This document shows, one piece after another, positions 6,422-14,594 of a stretch of DNA of 40,408 bases (positions are counted from its first letter, which is position 1; each line of letters begins with the position of its first letter). This DNA comes from a virus. The position numbers were made by a program, and so were the translations under genes. The notes under the pieces were generated by a model that saw only the letters and a list, made by a program, of their open reading frames with translations, ran no database searches and had not been told where the DNA came from. The stretch is from the IMG/VR virus record IMGVR_UViG_3300049911_000068, positions 1 through 40,408 of that record; one strand, written 5' to 3'.

Positions 6422-8059
6422 ATGCCTGACGAGAAAGCAAATCGCGTAAAACAGTTGTGGCTAAGAAAATTATCCAAGCAGGCAAATACGCGCACACTAT
6501 GGCAGGAAACATCTGATAACATATATCCATACGCAAAAATAACGTCAACGTATGAAGCGGGTGAAAAAAGAACAACCTACATTTACGATATGACTCCGAT
6601 GCTCGATATGCTTGATACGGTGTCGGGATTGAAGCACATTTTGATACCTACGGGCCAGCCGTTTTTTGCCGTCAAATCATCTCACGTCAACCAATCGCGT
6701 CCAGGCGTTCAGCAATATCTTGCTTATGTTGCCGAGGTCGCACACGAGAAAATCCTTAATTCTAATTTCGTAACAGAATATGACGACGTTCTAAGGTCTA
6801 TGATTGTATTCGGCCCAGGCGATATATATTCGGAATGGACGAAGAAAACAGGTCTTAATTACCGTTCATCGGAAATCGGAAGTTACGTTCTTTTTGAAGA
6901 CGAGTTCAAAAACATCATCGGCAGCATACACAAAATCAATCTGACCGCCGAAGAAGGATACAAAAAGTTCGGCAACAAAGCGGGTGATAAAGTTATAGAA
7001 TTAGCAAAAGACGATAAAAAGAAATACGATGTTTGCGAGTTCCTTCACCAGATATTGCCGAGAGAAAACAGGAATCCAAACCTGTCAGATACTTACAATT
7101 TGAATATGAAATACGAATCCCTATATGTCAATCTCAAGGAAGGCAATTTGTGCGATGAGGGCGGTTATCCAGAAAATCCCTATCACACCGCCCGATGGAT
7201 GAGGCCGGAAAAAGAGATAGACGGTAGGGGGATAGCGACCGAACTTCTTCCTCAGATTAAAGTCCTGTATCAACAGACGAAGGATTTTGTCGAGTGCGGC
7301 AACAGGCACAACAGACCACCGTATGAAGTCGGGCCTGACGTTGAAGGAGAAGTAAACCTTTCGCCAGGCGGCAGAACTGATGTTATGACAATGGGACAAA
7401 TCGCGCCGCTTGCGGGCGGCAATCTTAATGGTAATTTCCCAATAACCGAAAAATCGCTCGATAGGATGACGGAGATAATCCACAGGGCGTTTTTCAAAAC
7501 AGCATTTGCCCCCCTTGAAACACTGACCGGCGACCGAAGAACTGAACTTGAAATACGGGAGAGAATCCGGCAAACACTTCCCAAACTTGGCCCGCCTGTT
7601 GGCAGGATTTGGGTCGAATTACTTAATAAACTGCTTGAAAGGTCAATCCTGCTTTTGCTCAGGAATGGAGAAATTGAAAAGCCGCCCACCGAACTTGTTG
7701 GAACAAATTTCGGAATCGAATATATCGGCCCGTTTGCCCTTGCCCTGCGTAATTCACAGGCCAAAGGATTTCAAGAGTGGGTATCATTTGTCGCGCAAAT
7801 GGAGCAAATCTGGCCTGGCTCGAAAGATAATGTGGACGCCGACGATGCCATTATTCGTATGGGAACAACCTTCGGCGTCAATGTCGAGGATATTGCAACA
7901 ACCGAACAGAGAGACACGAAACGTCAGCAAAGGGCGCAGGAATTGGCTGAGCAGAAACAGGCGATAGTGGCACAGGTGGCTTCGGAAGCATATTCAAAAA
8001 CTACTAAAGAACCGGAAAAAGGCAGTCCAGCCGGTCAGTTAATGGGCGCAGGAGTTTAA
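6422..8059 (+). CDS. Portal (head-tail connector) protein
   Basis: 545 aa, the usual length of T7-type collar/portal proteins, which form the dodecameric ring through which DNA is packed and ejected. Recognisable stretches are the N-terminal helical wing (LWRETSDNIYPY-like LWQETSDNIYPYAK), GRGIATELLPQIKVLYQQ, and the long C-terminal helix ending in a Gln/Ala/Glu-rich tail. I set the start at the ATG 6422, directly after the previous stop; a GTG at 6413 would extend it by three residues. It matches the bacteriophage head-to-tail connecting protein family by pattern. Confidence 0.88.
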   Translation: MPDEKANRVKQLWLRKLSKQANTRTLWQETSDNIYPYAKITSTYEAGEKRTTYIYDMTPMLDMLDTVSGLKHILIPTGQPFFAVKSSHVNQSRPGVQQYLAYVAEVAHEKILNSNFVTEYDDVLRSMIVFGPGDIYSEWTKKTGLNYRSSEIGSYVLFEDEFKNIIGSIHKINLTAEEGYKKFGNKAGDKVIELAKDDKKKYDVCEFLHQILPRENRNPNLSDTYNLNMKYESLYVNLKEGNLCDEGGYPENPYHTARWMRPEKEIDGRGIATELLPQIKVLYQQTKDFVECGNRHNRPPYEVGPDVEGEVNLSPGGRTDVMTMGQIAPLAGGNLNGNFPITEKSLDRMTEIIHRAFFKTAFAPLETLTGDRRTELEIRERIRQTLPKLGPPVGRIWVELLNKLLERSILLLLRNGEIEKPPTELVGTNFGIEYIGPFALALRNSQAKGFQEWVSFVAQMEQIWPGSKDNVDADDAIIRMGTTFGVNVEDIATTEQRDTKRQQRAQELAEQKQAIVAQVASEAYSKTTKEPEKGSPAGQLMGAGV

Positions 8060-8061
8060 TT

Positions 8062-8184
8062 ATGCCACTTAGCGAAAAAGGTAAAAAAATACTGCGGGCA
8101 ATGTCTCGCCAGTATGGAAAGAAAAAAGGCAAACAGGTATTCTACGCAAGTATAAATAAAGGAACGATTAAAGGTGCAGATTGA
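8062..8184 (+). CDS. Small basic conserved phage protein, 40 aa
   Basis: The sequence MPLSEKGKKILRAMSRQYGK then KGKQVFYASINKGTIKG closely fits a very common 40-residue phage protein (PLSxKGKKIMxxMKxQYGxKKGExVFYAxxNKGxIKG), usually found next to structural genes. It begins 2 bases after the portal stop. Strongly basic; function unknown. The stop overlaps a possible TTG start of the following frame. Confidence 0.75.
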   Translation: MPLSEKGKKILRAMSRQYGKKKGKQVFYASINKGTIKGAD

Positions 8185-8234
8185 GCCAGTCCGTTCCGGT
8201 ATCGTTTGTATCGAAATATAAAGGAGAAAATAAA

Positions 8235-8492
8235 TTGGCAAAAAACTTAGAAGAATACGATGCACAACAACAACGTATTAAAAAACAACAGCAAGAAAGT
8301 TGGGCTGAAATGAGAAGGCAAAATTTAGGAATTGCCGCCGAAAAAATTAAATACGAAAAGCAAAGCAAAATAGCACGGGAAAGAACAAAACAAAAAGGGA
8401 AAGAATGGTTAGAATCAAAAATAGGAGGTTATTTGAGAAAACGGATGAGAGGTAAAAAAAATAATACGAACGTAAACGGTCTTATTTCTTAA
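8235..8492 (+). CDS. Charged coiled-coil protein, TTG start, 85 aa
   Basis: I choose the TTG at 8235 because AAAGGAGAAAA lies 5-10 bases upstream; the longer reading from TTG 8181 has only AAGGTG. The protein is almost entirely charged helix (YDAQQQRIKKQQQESWAEMRR), consistent with a coiled coil or internal head protein. It has no recognised family. Confidence 0.55.
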   Translation: MAKNLEEYDAQQQRIKKQQQESWAEMRRQNLGIAAEKIKYEKQSKIARERTKQKGKEWLESKIGGYLRKRMRGKKNNTNVNGLIS

Positions 8493-8507
8493 AAGGAGAA
8501 TCAAATA

Positions 8508-8741
8508 ATGCCAATCGCACTAACCGAAGAAGAACTAAGAAAAAGAAAAAAGTATGGTCTTGCAGGACAAACCGTAGGTCAGGAAAAACCACAATATCCG
8601 ACGATAATTTCTGGTTCTAAGCAAGACCCGAATGACCCAAATGTTCTAAGAGGCGACAAGGAAGGCGCATATAAAGGGCCGGAACGAAAAAAGAGACAGG
8701 GTTTTCTCAGAAGTTTATGGAGAATGATGAATCGTGGCTAA
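8508..8741 (+). CDS. Hypothetical structural-module protein, 77 aa
   Basis: AAAAGGAG lies 11 bases from the ATG. N-terminal helix (LTEEELRKRKKYGLAGQ), a Pro/Asp/Asn-rich middle and a basic C-terminus (RKKRQGFLRSLWRMMNRG). Its end overlaps the GTG start of the Bbp19-like gene by 8 bases, so they are translated together. Function unknown. Confidence 0.6.
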   Translation: MPIALTEEELRKRKKYGLAGQTVGQEKPQYPTIISGSKQDPNDPNVLRGDKEGAYKGPERKKRQGFLRSLWRMMNRG

Positions 8742-8988
8742 CGAAACGAATCAGAAAATTATCGACTATCAGAGCGTATTTACCTCCGAGGCGGGGGCAA
8801 GAATACTTGCCGACCTTGATGTTCAATGTCTTTACAGGCGAGATATGTTCGATGTAAATTCTGAAAGATTGACAAGTTTTAATCTTGGCAAGAACGCCGT
8901 GATACGTTATATTCACAGTTGGATGGAAAAGAAAATTGTTGAAGAACCGGAACAGAAAACAGTTAAAGTTGATGAAGTAATGGAGTGA
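8734..8988 (+). CDS. Bbp19-like small structural protein, 84 aa
   Basis: GTG start overlapping the previous gene. The core YQSVFTSEAGARILADLDVQ ... FNLGKNAVIRYIHSWME follows the pattern of the Bbp19 structural family (F-x-T/S-x-x-G-x-x-V/I-L-x-D-L ... G-x-R/N-x-V), found beside portal/scaffold genes in podoviruses such as those of Bordetella. Probably a minor head component. Function inferred from family and position. Confidence 0.65.
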   Translation: MANETNQKIIDYQSVFTSEAGARILADLDVQCLYRRDMFDVNSERLTSFNLGKNAVIRYIHSWMEKKIVEEPEQKTVKVDEVME

Positions 8989-8992
8989 AATT

Positions 8993-9313
8993 ATGAGCGA
9001 AGAAAAAACAACAATGTATAAAGAAGTAGAACAGGACGAGGACGTTGTGAGAGGATATGTAAAGGTCGTTGAAATTATTGCGTATGATGTTGTTGGGAAA
9101 AAGAAAAACGAGGACGGTAAAGAGGTGATTGTAGAAAAAGGCCGTCAACCGTATTTTTGTCAGGACAAGGAAGATGCAGCGGTTTTTGCGGAAAACAACC
9201 CTGGCGTGAGGACTGAAACTTTTACTATTCAGTTATTAAAATCTACGGCCATTAAGTATCTGAACGGCCCTGAAAATGTAAAACAATTCACCAAAAAAGG
9301 AGTGAAACCGTGA
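8993..9313 (+). CDS. Hypothetical protein, 106 aa
   Basis: Begins 5 bases after the Bbp19-like gene with a GAGTGAAATT leader. Acidic N-terminus, a lysine-rich middle (KKKNEDGKEVIVEKG) and a C-terminal LLKSTAIKYLNGPENVKQF. The stop overlaps the GTG start of the scaffold gene by 4 bases, suggesting stoichiometric coupling with head assembly. No family recognised. Confidence 0.6.
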   Translation: MSEEKTTMYKEVEQDEDVVRGYVKVVEIIAYDVVGKKKNEDGKEVIVEKGRQPYFCQDKEDAAVFAENNPGVRTETFTIQLLKSTAIKYLNGPENVKQFTKKGVKP

Positions 9314-10275
9314 GCGAAGAAATAACAGGGACGACAGGAACAGTGGCAATGCCGCCAACTCCAGCAACGGCGACTGCGCCGGTAACATCGGAGGTTTCAC
9401 AAGCGGCGGCTGCGCCAGTTGTGGTAACTTCTCCGGCAACGGCAACAGAATTTGATATAAGTAAATACATCGACAAGAACGGCGAGTTTCTACCTGGATG
9501 GAAAGAGGGTTTGATAGACCAAAGCCAGTGGAAGGAAGGTTTTTACGACCAAGTCAAGGGCGTTAAAGGTCTATTGAAAATCGCCCTCGATACCAAGAAA
9601 ATGATGGGCAAGAAAACCATCGTTCCGTTATCTGACAAATCTACGCCGGAGGAAATCAGCGAATATCGGCGGGCGCACGGCATTACTGGCAAATACAATT
9701 ACACGCCTCCCAAAGATATTGAACTTCTCGATATGTCGCCGGAAGCAATGGCTCCTGCCTTTGTCGAACTCGACAAGGTGCATCTTACACAGAAACAGTT
9801 TGATGTTGTTAATGGTATTTACGCCAAAAATATACAGATGTTGCAACAGGCGGTGACGGCCAACGACAAGACCGAGTTCGATGAGGCAGAACGGATTATT
9901 CGAGCAGAATCTGGCGACAATTACGATAGCGACCTGCATCTTGTCAACCGTGTTATCGACGAAAATACGGCAAACTGGTCTGAGGAAAAGAGGGTTAAAC
10001 TTCTTGAAGCTCTGAACGAATCTCCGTTGAAGCCGTATATTTATAGTTTCATCAAGGAAGTCGGCAGCAAATTTGTTGAACATAAACTGATTGCCGACGC
10101 AGAAGCTACTATGGGGCCTGCAGACCTTGAGGCACTAATTCACGAAGAAATGGCGACTTCCGCATATAAAAATAGAAGCGACCCTGCTCATAAACAATCA
10201 GTCGTTAAAGTTCAAAGAATGTTCCAGGAACGCGAAGAGCGTAAGAAAAAATTGCAAGCAACGGGGATTATCTAA
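9310..10275 (+). CDS. Scaffolding protein
   Basis: 321 aa with GTG start after AAAGGAG. The Ala/Thr/Pro-rich N-terminal 50 residues are probably disordered. A conserved stretch follows (NGEFLPGWKE, then KKTIVPLSDKSTPEEISEYRRAHG, then YNYTPPKDIEL), which is the scaffold pattern in T7-like and related podoviruses. The C-terminus is a charged helix (VQRMFQEREERKKKLQ), the usual capsid-binding end. It acts inside the procapsid and is removed or ejected before DNA entry. Its place just before the capsid gene supports the call. Confidence 0.8.
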   Translation: MSEEITGTTGTVAMPPTPATATAPVTSEVSQAAAAPVVVTSPATATEFDISKYIDKNGEFLPGWKEGLIDQSQWKEGFYDQVKGVKGLLKIALDTKKMMGKKTIVPLSDKSTPEEISEYRRAHGITGKYNYTPPKDIELLDMSPEAMAPAFVELDKVHLTQKQFDVVNGIYAKNIQMLQQAVTANDKTEFDEAERIIRAESGDNYDSDLHLVNRVIDENTANWSEEKRVKLLEALNESPLKPYIYSFIKEVGSKFVEHKLIADAEATMGPADLEALIHEEMATSAYKNRSDPAHKQSVVKVQRMFQEREERKKKLQATGII

Positions 10276-10456
10276 CACAAGACCCCCGCTATTTGGTATA
10301 TATAGTTTAGTTTCACAGGACTACCTTCTGCACAGAAGGCCCAAAAGACGGTGATAGTTCACCCGTCCAACCGGCGTTAAGGCAGGAATGGCCCGCAAGG
10401 ATTACCTTTCCGAAAGCGTTTTACAATTTAATTAACTATTTTGGAAAGGGACTCCT
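10276..10456 (+). ncRNA. Structured 181-base intergenic region before the capsid gene
   Basis: The gap is long for this tightly packed operon. It contains a perfect 6-bp hairpin with loop GCAC (10324-10339), a second hairpin with 8 bp and one bulged C (10347-10367, GACGG/CCGTC plus TGA/TCA, loop TAGT), and a small CTTT-CCG-AAAG hairpin (10406-10416). I see no good promoter and no T-run terminator. It may be a processing or translational control element that sets capsid expression, or a small RNA. A GGAAAGGG ribosome site for the capsid gene follows. Confidence 0.5.
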
Positions 10457-11377
10457 ATGAGTCAACTAATTCCTGTTTCTATGGTTGAGCAGTTTAAGGC
10501 CAACCTTCTGATTCTATCCCAGCAGAAGCCCGCAAAGCTGCGCGGTGTCTGTCGGATGGAATCTGTTACAGGCGAGGCGATGTATGTCGAGCGTCTCGGC
10601 CCTAAAGACGCCGTTCCACACGGCGCAAGACACGGCGCTACGCCGATTTCAGATGCAGACCATTCGAGGCGCAAACTCACAATGGCGGATTACGATGTTC
10701 CGGCAGACCTTATCGACAAGCCGGACAGGTTGAAACTGCTGCTTGAGCTTGAAGGGCCGTATTCACAGAATCAGCATTTCTCACTGAACCGCGCTATCGA
10801 CGATGTGGTTATCACTGCTTTAGGCGGCCCTGCTTATGGCGGCCATACCGGCGCGACGACTATCAACAACTACGATGTTGCCGAATGTCGAGTAATAAAC
10901 AGCGATGGAACTATTGTTGCTGCCGGAACGAATAATTCGGGTGCAACAGAGACGCCCTTGACGATTGCGAAACTGCTTACCTGCAAGGAAATCCTTGATA
11001 ATGCCGAAATTGAGGAGGAAAGACAGAGGTATTTCCTGACGAATCCCCATAATATCAATCAGCTTTTGAACACCACAGAAGTCAAGAGTGCTGACTACAA
11101 CACAGTCAGGGCGCTTGCTCAGGGTCATATTGATACGTTTATGGGATTCAAGTTCATCAAATCAACACGGCTTGCTACCGGTCAGGATGCCGATGCAATC
11201 AGGTCTTACGCTTTTGCGCAGGATGCGATTGTTCTTGCCGTCGCAGAAGAGCCGAATGTTGACATCAGTATCAGAAACGATTTGTGCAACGCTACTCAAG
11301 TTTATTCGACACTTAGTATCGGCGCAACCAGAGTCGAAGGCCCAGCAGTCGTCTGTATCGAACTTGACGCTGCTTAA
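10457..11377 (+). CDS. Major capsid protein
   Basis: 306 aa. Recognisable stretches are QFKANLLILSQQKPAKLRG, VTGEAMYVERLGP, MADYDVPADLIDKPDRLKLL, DDVVITALGG and the C-terminal TRVEGPAVVCIELD. This pattern matches the phage capsid-like family of short-tailed phages (HK97 fold by family knowledge). The ribosome site is GGAAAGGGACTCC. It follows the scaffold gene and the structured spacer, as expected for the most abundant virion protein. Confidence 0.88.
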   Translation: MSQLIPVSMVEQFKANLLILSQQKPAKLRGVCRMESVTGEAMYVERLGPKDAVPHGARHGATPISDADHSRRKLTMADYDVPADLIDKPDRLKLLLELEGPYSQNQHFSLNRAIDDVVITALGGPAYGGHTGATTINNYDVAECRVINSDGTIVAAGTNNSGATETPLTIAKLLTCKEILDNAEIEEERQRYFLTNPHNINQLLNTTEVKSADYNTVRALAQGHIDTFMGFKFIKSTRLATGQDADAIRSYAFAQDAIVLAVAEEPNVDISIRNDLCNATQVYSTLSIGATRVEGPAVVCIELDAA

Positions 11378-11395
11378 TTGAAAGGAGAATAAACT

Positions 11396-12190
11396 ATGAG
11401 TAAGAATTTCACATTTCCGTTTACTCCGATATGCGACAATGGTGCTGCTCCTATGGATTTAAGCACGCTCGGCAGTTCAATGAGTATTTACGCACAAGAT
11501 ACCGTTCAAAGGTTCATTCCAGGCACACGGTATATCACTTGGGATGGCCGTGTATTCAAATACGCAAAGAGCGGGGCCGCTTTGTTTACAGGTGAAGCCG
11601 CCTTTTTCGGCGATGAGGAAAAAGTCACTTATGTAGCAGTCGCGGCAGCTCAAAATGCTGGCGATACGCAAGTCACAGTTGCAAGTCAGTCGTTTGCAAA
11701 AGATGTTCTTGCGGGTGGTTATGCGATTATTTTCGGTGTTGATAACTCTGATGTTCAAAATAGGGGTATCGTCGGAAATAATTACTGTTCAAGTTCGACG
11801 CTGATAATTGACCTTGACGGGCCGCTATATACCGCCCTCACGGTTGCTGTAAACGCAATCGAGGTTTGCGGAAATCCCTACATCGATATTCTTTATTCGG
11901 GAAGTCCCAATAGAAGTGTTGCGGGATTGCCTGTTGTCGAAGTAACTGCCGCCAGTAAATTCTTCTGGTTGCAGACGTGGGGAATCTGCTGGATTGCACC
12001 TGGCGTAGCCATTACAGGCAACACGCAAAGACAATTCGTTTTTGCTGGTTCAGATGGCTCCGGCTCAATAAAGCCGCATACCGTAGCTTTAGCAACAACT
12101 TTGCAAAATCAACACGCTGGATTCCTTGTCAATGCCGGAACCGGCACCGATAGTGGCGCTCCGTTCATTATGCTGCAAATCAGTATTTAA
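11396..12190 (+). CDS. Capsid-accessory (decoration/head fibre) candidate, 264 aa
   Basis: GAAAGGAGAA lies upstream. Almost wholly beta-strand composition with Gly/Ser/Thr turns (GTRYITWDGRVFKYAK, AQNAGDTQVTVASQSF, FIMLQISI at the end). The GTRYITWDGRVFKYAKSG motif is typical of proteins encoded right after the capsid gene in environmental podoviruses. A surface decoration or capsid-stabilising role is inferred from position and composition. A strong terminator follows, separating capsid expression from downstream genes. Confidence 0.6.
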   Translation: MSKNFTFPFTPICDNGAAPMDLSTLGSSMSIYAQDTVQRFIPGTRYITWDGRVFKYAKSGAALFTGEAAFFGDEEKVTYVAVAAAQNAGDTQVTVASQSFAKDVLAGGYAIIFGVDNSDVQNRGIVGNNYCSSSTLIIDLDGPLYTALTVAVNAIEVCGNPYIDILYSGSPNRSVAGLPVVEVTAASKFFWLQTWGICWIAPGVAITGNTQRQFVFAGSDGSGSIKPHTVALATTLQNQHAGFLVNAGTGTDSGAPFIMLQISI

Positions 12191-12195
12191 TAATC

Positions 12196-12224
12196 GGGGG
12201 AGAGAAATCTCCCCCCTTATTTTC
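12196..12224 (+). terminator. Terminator after the capsid module
   Basis: GGGGGAGA/TCTCCCCC, an 8-bp stem with a GAAA tetraloop, followed by CTTATTTT. Found 6 bases after the stop. It probably reduces but does not abolish transcription of the tail genes, since no promoter is evident downstream. Confidence 0.8.
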
Positions 12225-12235
12225 TGGAGAAAAAA

Positions 12236-12331
12236 ATGACGGACGAAGAAGTAAAATCTGAAAAAGCGCCGACCCGAAAAGAGACGGTCGAAGCGCAGAA
12301 AAAAGAAAAGAAAGATGAAAAAAAAGAGTGA
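12236..12331 (+). CDS. Lys/Glu-rich micro-protein, 31 aa
   Basis: CTGGAGA precedes the ATG. Thirty-one residues, over half Lys or Glu. Small disordered charged peptide directly after the terminator. Overlaps the next gene by 17 bases. Confidence 0.4.
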   Translation: MTDEEVKSEKAPTRKETVEAQKKEKKDEKKE

Positions 12332-12530
12332 CGAAGGCGACATCGTTCCTTTTAACACAAGTGAAAAAGTTCTTAAGGACGAAGTGAACTCTCGAACCGC
12401 TAAAGCGGGACATACTACTCGATACGGCGAGCAACGGTATGCAACAAAGGTTATGACGACTGTGCCTTTCGGCAAAACGAAATTGAAGGTATGGCCGCGT
12501 GACAAACACGGCAATTTGATTGGAGAATAA
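12315..12530 (+). CDS. Hypothetical protein, 71 aa
   Basis: Begins inside the previous gene in another frame; purine-rich AGAAAAGAAAG serves as a weak ribosome site. Basic protein with a Gly-Lys/Arg-rich end (FGKTKLKVWPRDKHGNLIGE). Not recognised. Confidence 0.5.
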   Translation: MKKKSDEGDIVPFNTSEKVLKDEVNSRTAKAGHTTRYGEQRYATKVMTTVPFGKTKLKVWPRDKHGNLIGE

Positions 12531-12533
12531 ATT

Positions 12534-12821
12534 ATGGCAGCGACAACGAATCAGGCATTTTGGGGATTTCTGTGGTGGATAAAACATAATCCGTCAAAGC
12601 ATATTCAGGATTTGACCGAGAAGGATTTGGATGCTATGTCTTTGGCATTTACGACGGTCAATGCGACCTTATGCACGTTTTCAACGACCGACCCTGGCTC
12701 TTACGGCACATTGCAATATCCCAAAATCGGCGGTTTATCCGATGCGGCAGGCGTAACCGCTGCGCAGACGACGGCGGCGTGTGAACAATCCCATTATCCA
12801 GACCAACATTACGGCGCATAG
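12534..12821 (+). CDS. Hypothetical virion-module protein, 95 aa
   Basis: GGAGAATAAATT precedes the ATG. Starts with an aromatic helix (NQAFWGFLWWIKHNPSKHI) then a Thr-rich region and ends in HYPDQHYGA. It lies between capsid and tail genes, so a head-completion or connector role is possible. No family recognised. Confidence 0.55.
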   Translation: MAATTNQAFWGFLWWIKHNPSKHIQDLTEKDLDAMSLAFTTVNATLCTFSTTDPGSYGTLQYPKIGGLSDAAGVTAAQTTAACEQSHYPDQHYGA

Positions 12822-12831
12822 GAGGTGATTT

Positions 12832-13212
12832 ATGGCTGCAATGACAGATAACGTGATTGTGATGGTAACGCCTCCGATTGAAGGTGACTGGATTTGGTCG
12901 TCACAATATAACGCAGACGTAACGGATTGCGAGACGCTATTGGCGGCATCGACAGGAAAATGCCATTACATCAGGAAAATAATCATATCCTGTGGAACGA
13001 ATAGCGCAACTATCAGTTTGGGTTCGGGAAACGCCGGTGCGGGCCTTACCTTGACATATATCGGCCCGATAGTGTTCAGCGCAAGCACCTCTCACCCGTT
13101 TGTCTTGGACTTCGGCGAAAAGGCAATGAAGGTTGCTGTCTCGACCATATTTGCGATTGACGGCGTTACCGCCGCGCCGGTCTGGATTATGTTCGAGTAT
13201 AAAACAGTTTAA
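12832..13212 (+). CDS. Beta-sandwich virion protein, 126 aa
   Basis: A near-perfect AGGAGGTGAT ribosome site suggests high expression. The pattern LLAASTGKCHYIRKIIISCG ... ISLGSG ... FVLDFGEKAMKVAV resembles a phage beta-sandwich seen in decoration and tail-accessory proteins (TaxaGKrIrVlsy...GgLNLVTS). Likely a surface or tail structural component. The gene at 14200-14592 has the same general pattern (LYTVPAGKTAVITNICIH). Confidence 0.6.
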   Translation: MAAMTDNVIVMVTPPIEGDWIWSSQYNADVTDCETLLAASTGKCHYIRKIIISCGTNSATISLGSGNAGAGLTLTYIGPIVFSASTSHPFVLDFGEKAMKVAVSTIFAIDGVTAAPVWIMFEYKTV

Positions 13213-13232
13213 TATTCATCATTCACTCCGGC

Positions 13233-13262
13233 AGGCGCGGGATTACTCCTCCGCCCGCGCCT
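13233..13262 (+). terminator. GC-rich hairpin before the tail tubular A gene
   Basis: AGGCGCGGG pairs with CCCGCGCCT (9 bp, loop of 12 bases). No T-run follows, so it may be a weak terminator, an mRNA-stability hairpin or a processing site rather than a true terminator. Confidence 0.5.
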
Positions 13263-13281
13263 TGCTATATGAGGTTTGATT

Positions 13282-14181
13282 ATGTCGTTTACAGTAAACG
13301 AGTTAGCCCTTGTTAATCAGGCATTGGGCAGAATAGGCGCAGGAAACATATCTTCCGCAGAAAACGGTTCTACAACTTGCAATAATTATGTTCAAGCTAA
13401 TCTGCATTATTCGCATACCAGAGACGCACTTCTTCGCTCTTTTGATTGGGATTTCGCTGTAACTCAATCCAAACTTTCCTTAATAAGCACCTTGACATTA
13501 AACGTCCAACCATTGCCTTCGTCTTGGATTGTCGGCGATACTATAACAGGACTCACATCGGGAGTTACCGCTGAGATATTAACAGTAACATCAGAAACTG
13601 AATATGAAATCATCTACCTGTCGGGAACATTCACTTCCGGCGAGAGAATCACAAACGCGATGATTTACAATGTTTATTGGGAAGGAATACCTGTAACTTG
13701 GGAAGGCGAACAGGTTGTCTGGTATGACAATTCGGATTCAGATGAGGTCTTCTGCGGAACGGGTTATCCGGTCGTAACGTCAATCGAACCTGATTTCCAT
13801 TACGATTACCAATATCAACTACCCGATGATTTTGACCGGCTGACAAAATATCATCAGGCGCACTATTACTGGTATAACCGGTGGACAATTCAGGGCAAAA
13901 GATTCTTGAGCAGGGAAGGTTCGGCGGAAATAGAATACGTCAAAAAAGTAACCGACCCCGCCGATTTTGATGCGTTATTTTATGAGGTTGTCAAACTTCA
14001 ATTGGCTTTGAATTTATTACCTGTTCTTGCAGGAACACAAACTACATCTTTTGCTGAACGATTAGACAGAGATTTTACAAGGGCTTATGCAAGAGCAAGA
14101 GTGGTTTGCAGAGCGGAAACAAACAATACGGGAAGAAGCGACTGGAACTTGGCTCGCTTCAAGGAAAACAGAGTAGGTTAA
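13282..14181 (+). CDS. Tail tubular protein A-like (gp11-like adaptor)
   Basis: 299 aa. This family forms the ring joining portal to tail nozzle in T7-like phages. The N-terminal VNQALGRIGAGNISS ... TRDALLRSFDWDFA and the later YQLPDDFDRL ... KFLSREG-like RFLSREGSAEIEYV are the family landmarks. Between them is an insertion: a beta module with VGDTITGLTSGVTAEIL ... SGTFTSGERI (about residues 79-125), then three tandem heptapeptides (VYWEGIP, VTWEGEQ, VVWYDNS, about 131-151). The heptapeptide recurs in two downstream genes. I use ATG 13282; the upstream in-frame TTG at 13276 adds only two residues. Confidence 0.8.
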   Translation: MSFTVNELALVNQALGRIGAGNISSAENGSTTCNNYVQANLHYSHTRDALLRSFDWDFAVTQSKLSLISTLTLNVQPLPSSWIVGDTITGLTSGVTAEILTVTSETEYEIIYLSGTFTSGERITNAMIYNVYWEGIPVTWEGEQVVWYDNSDSDEVFCGTGYPVVTSIEPDFHYDYQYQLPDDFDRLTKYHQAHYYWYNRWTIQGKRFLSREGSAEIEYVKKVTDPADFDALFYEVVKLQLALNLLPVLAGTQTTSFAERLDRDFTRAYARARVVCRAETNNTGRSDWNLARFKENRVG

Positions 14182-14199
14182 TTTTGAAAGGAGTAAATC

Positions 14200-14592
14200 G
14201 TGGCTGACTTGAAAGAAAAAAGTATTAGTTTATTGAGTTCGAGCGTGTTACAAAGTTTGAACTCAGCGGCTACCGCAACACTTTATACTGTGCCTGCGGG
14301 CAAAACGGCGGTTATTACTAATATCTGCATCCATACACCGTCGGCATCATTATCGAGTGTTACATCGGTCGCATTTGGGAATAACTCCGCGACCTACAAC
14401 AACTGGGATACAGGAAGAACAGTCGCCCTTGTTACTGGGACGACACTGTGTATAAATTTGTATCCGACATTACCAGACGACAGCGCCACGCAAGTTACGA
14501 CCATTTGTGCTGAAAATACAACATTCAAGTATCTGGTTACGACTGGTTCGGCGGTTACAGCGACAATCGACGTATTTGGATACATTTACTAA
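14200..14592 (+). CDS. Beta-rich tail-module protein, 130 aa
   Basis: GTG start after AAAGGAG. Sequence pattern ATATLYTVPAGKTAVITNICIH is common in phage beta-sandwich proteins that coat capsid or tail. Thr/Ser/Ala-rich with few charged residues. It is likely exposed on the virion. Gene order (between tail tubular A and the next tail-module gene) supports a tail accessory role. Confidence 0.6.
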   Translation: MADLKEKSISLLSSSVLQSLNSAATATLYTVPAGKTAVITNICIHTPSASLSSVTSVAFGNNSATYNNWDTGRTVALVTGTTLCINLYPTLPDDSATQVTTICAENTTFKYLVTTGSAVTATIDVFGYIY

Positions 14593-14594
14593 AA

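Noticed and set aside
10310-10365. Group I intron-like core (GGACUA and UAGUUC)
   Set aside because: The pairing exists, but surrounding core helices are missing, the space is too short, and a competing 8-bp hairpin is stronger.
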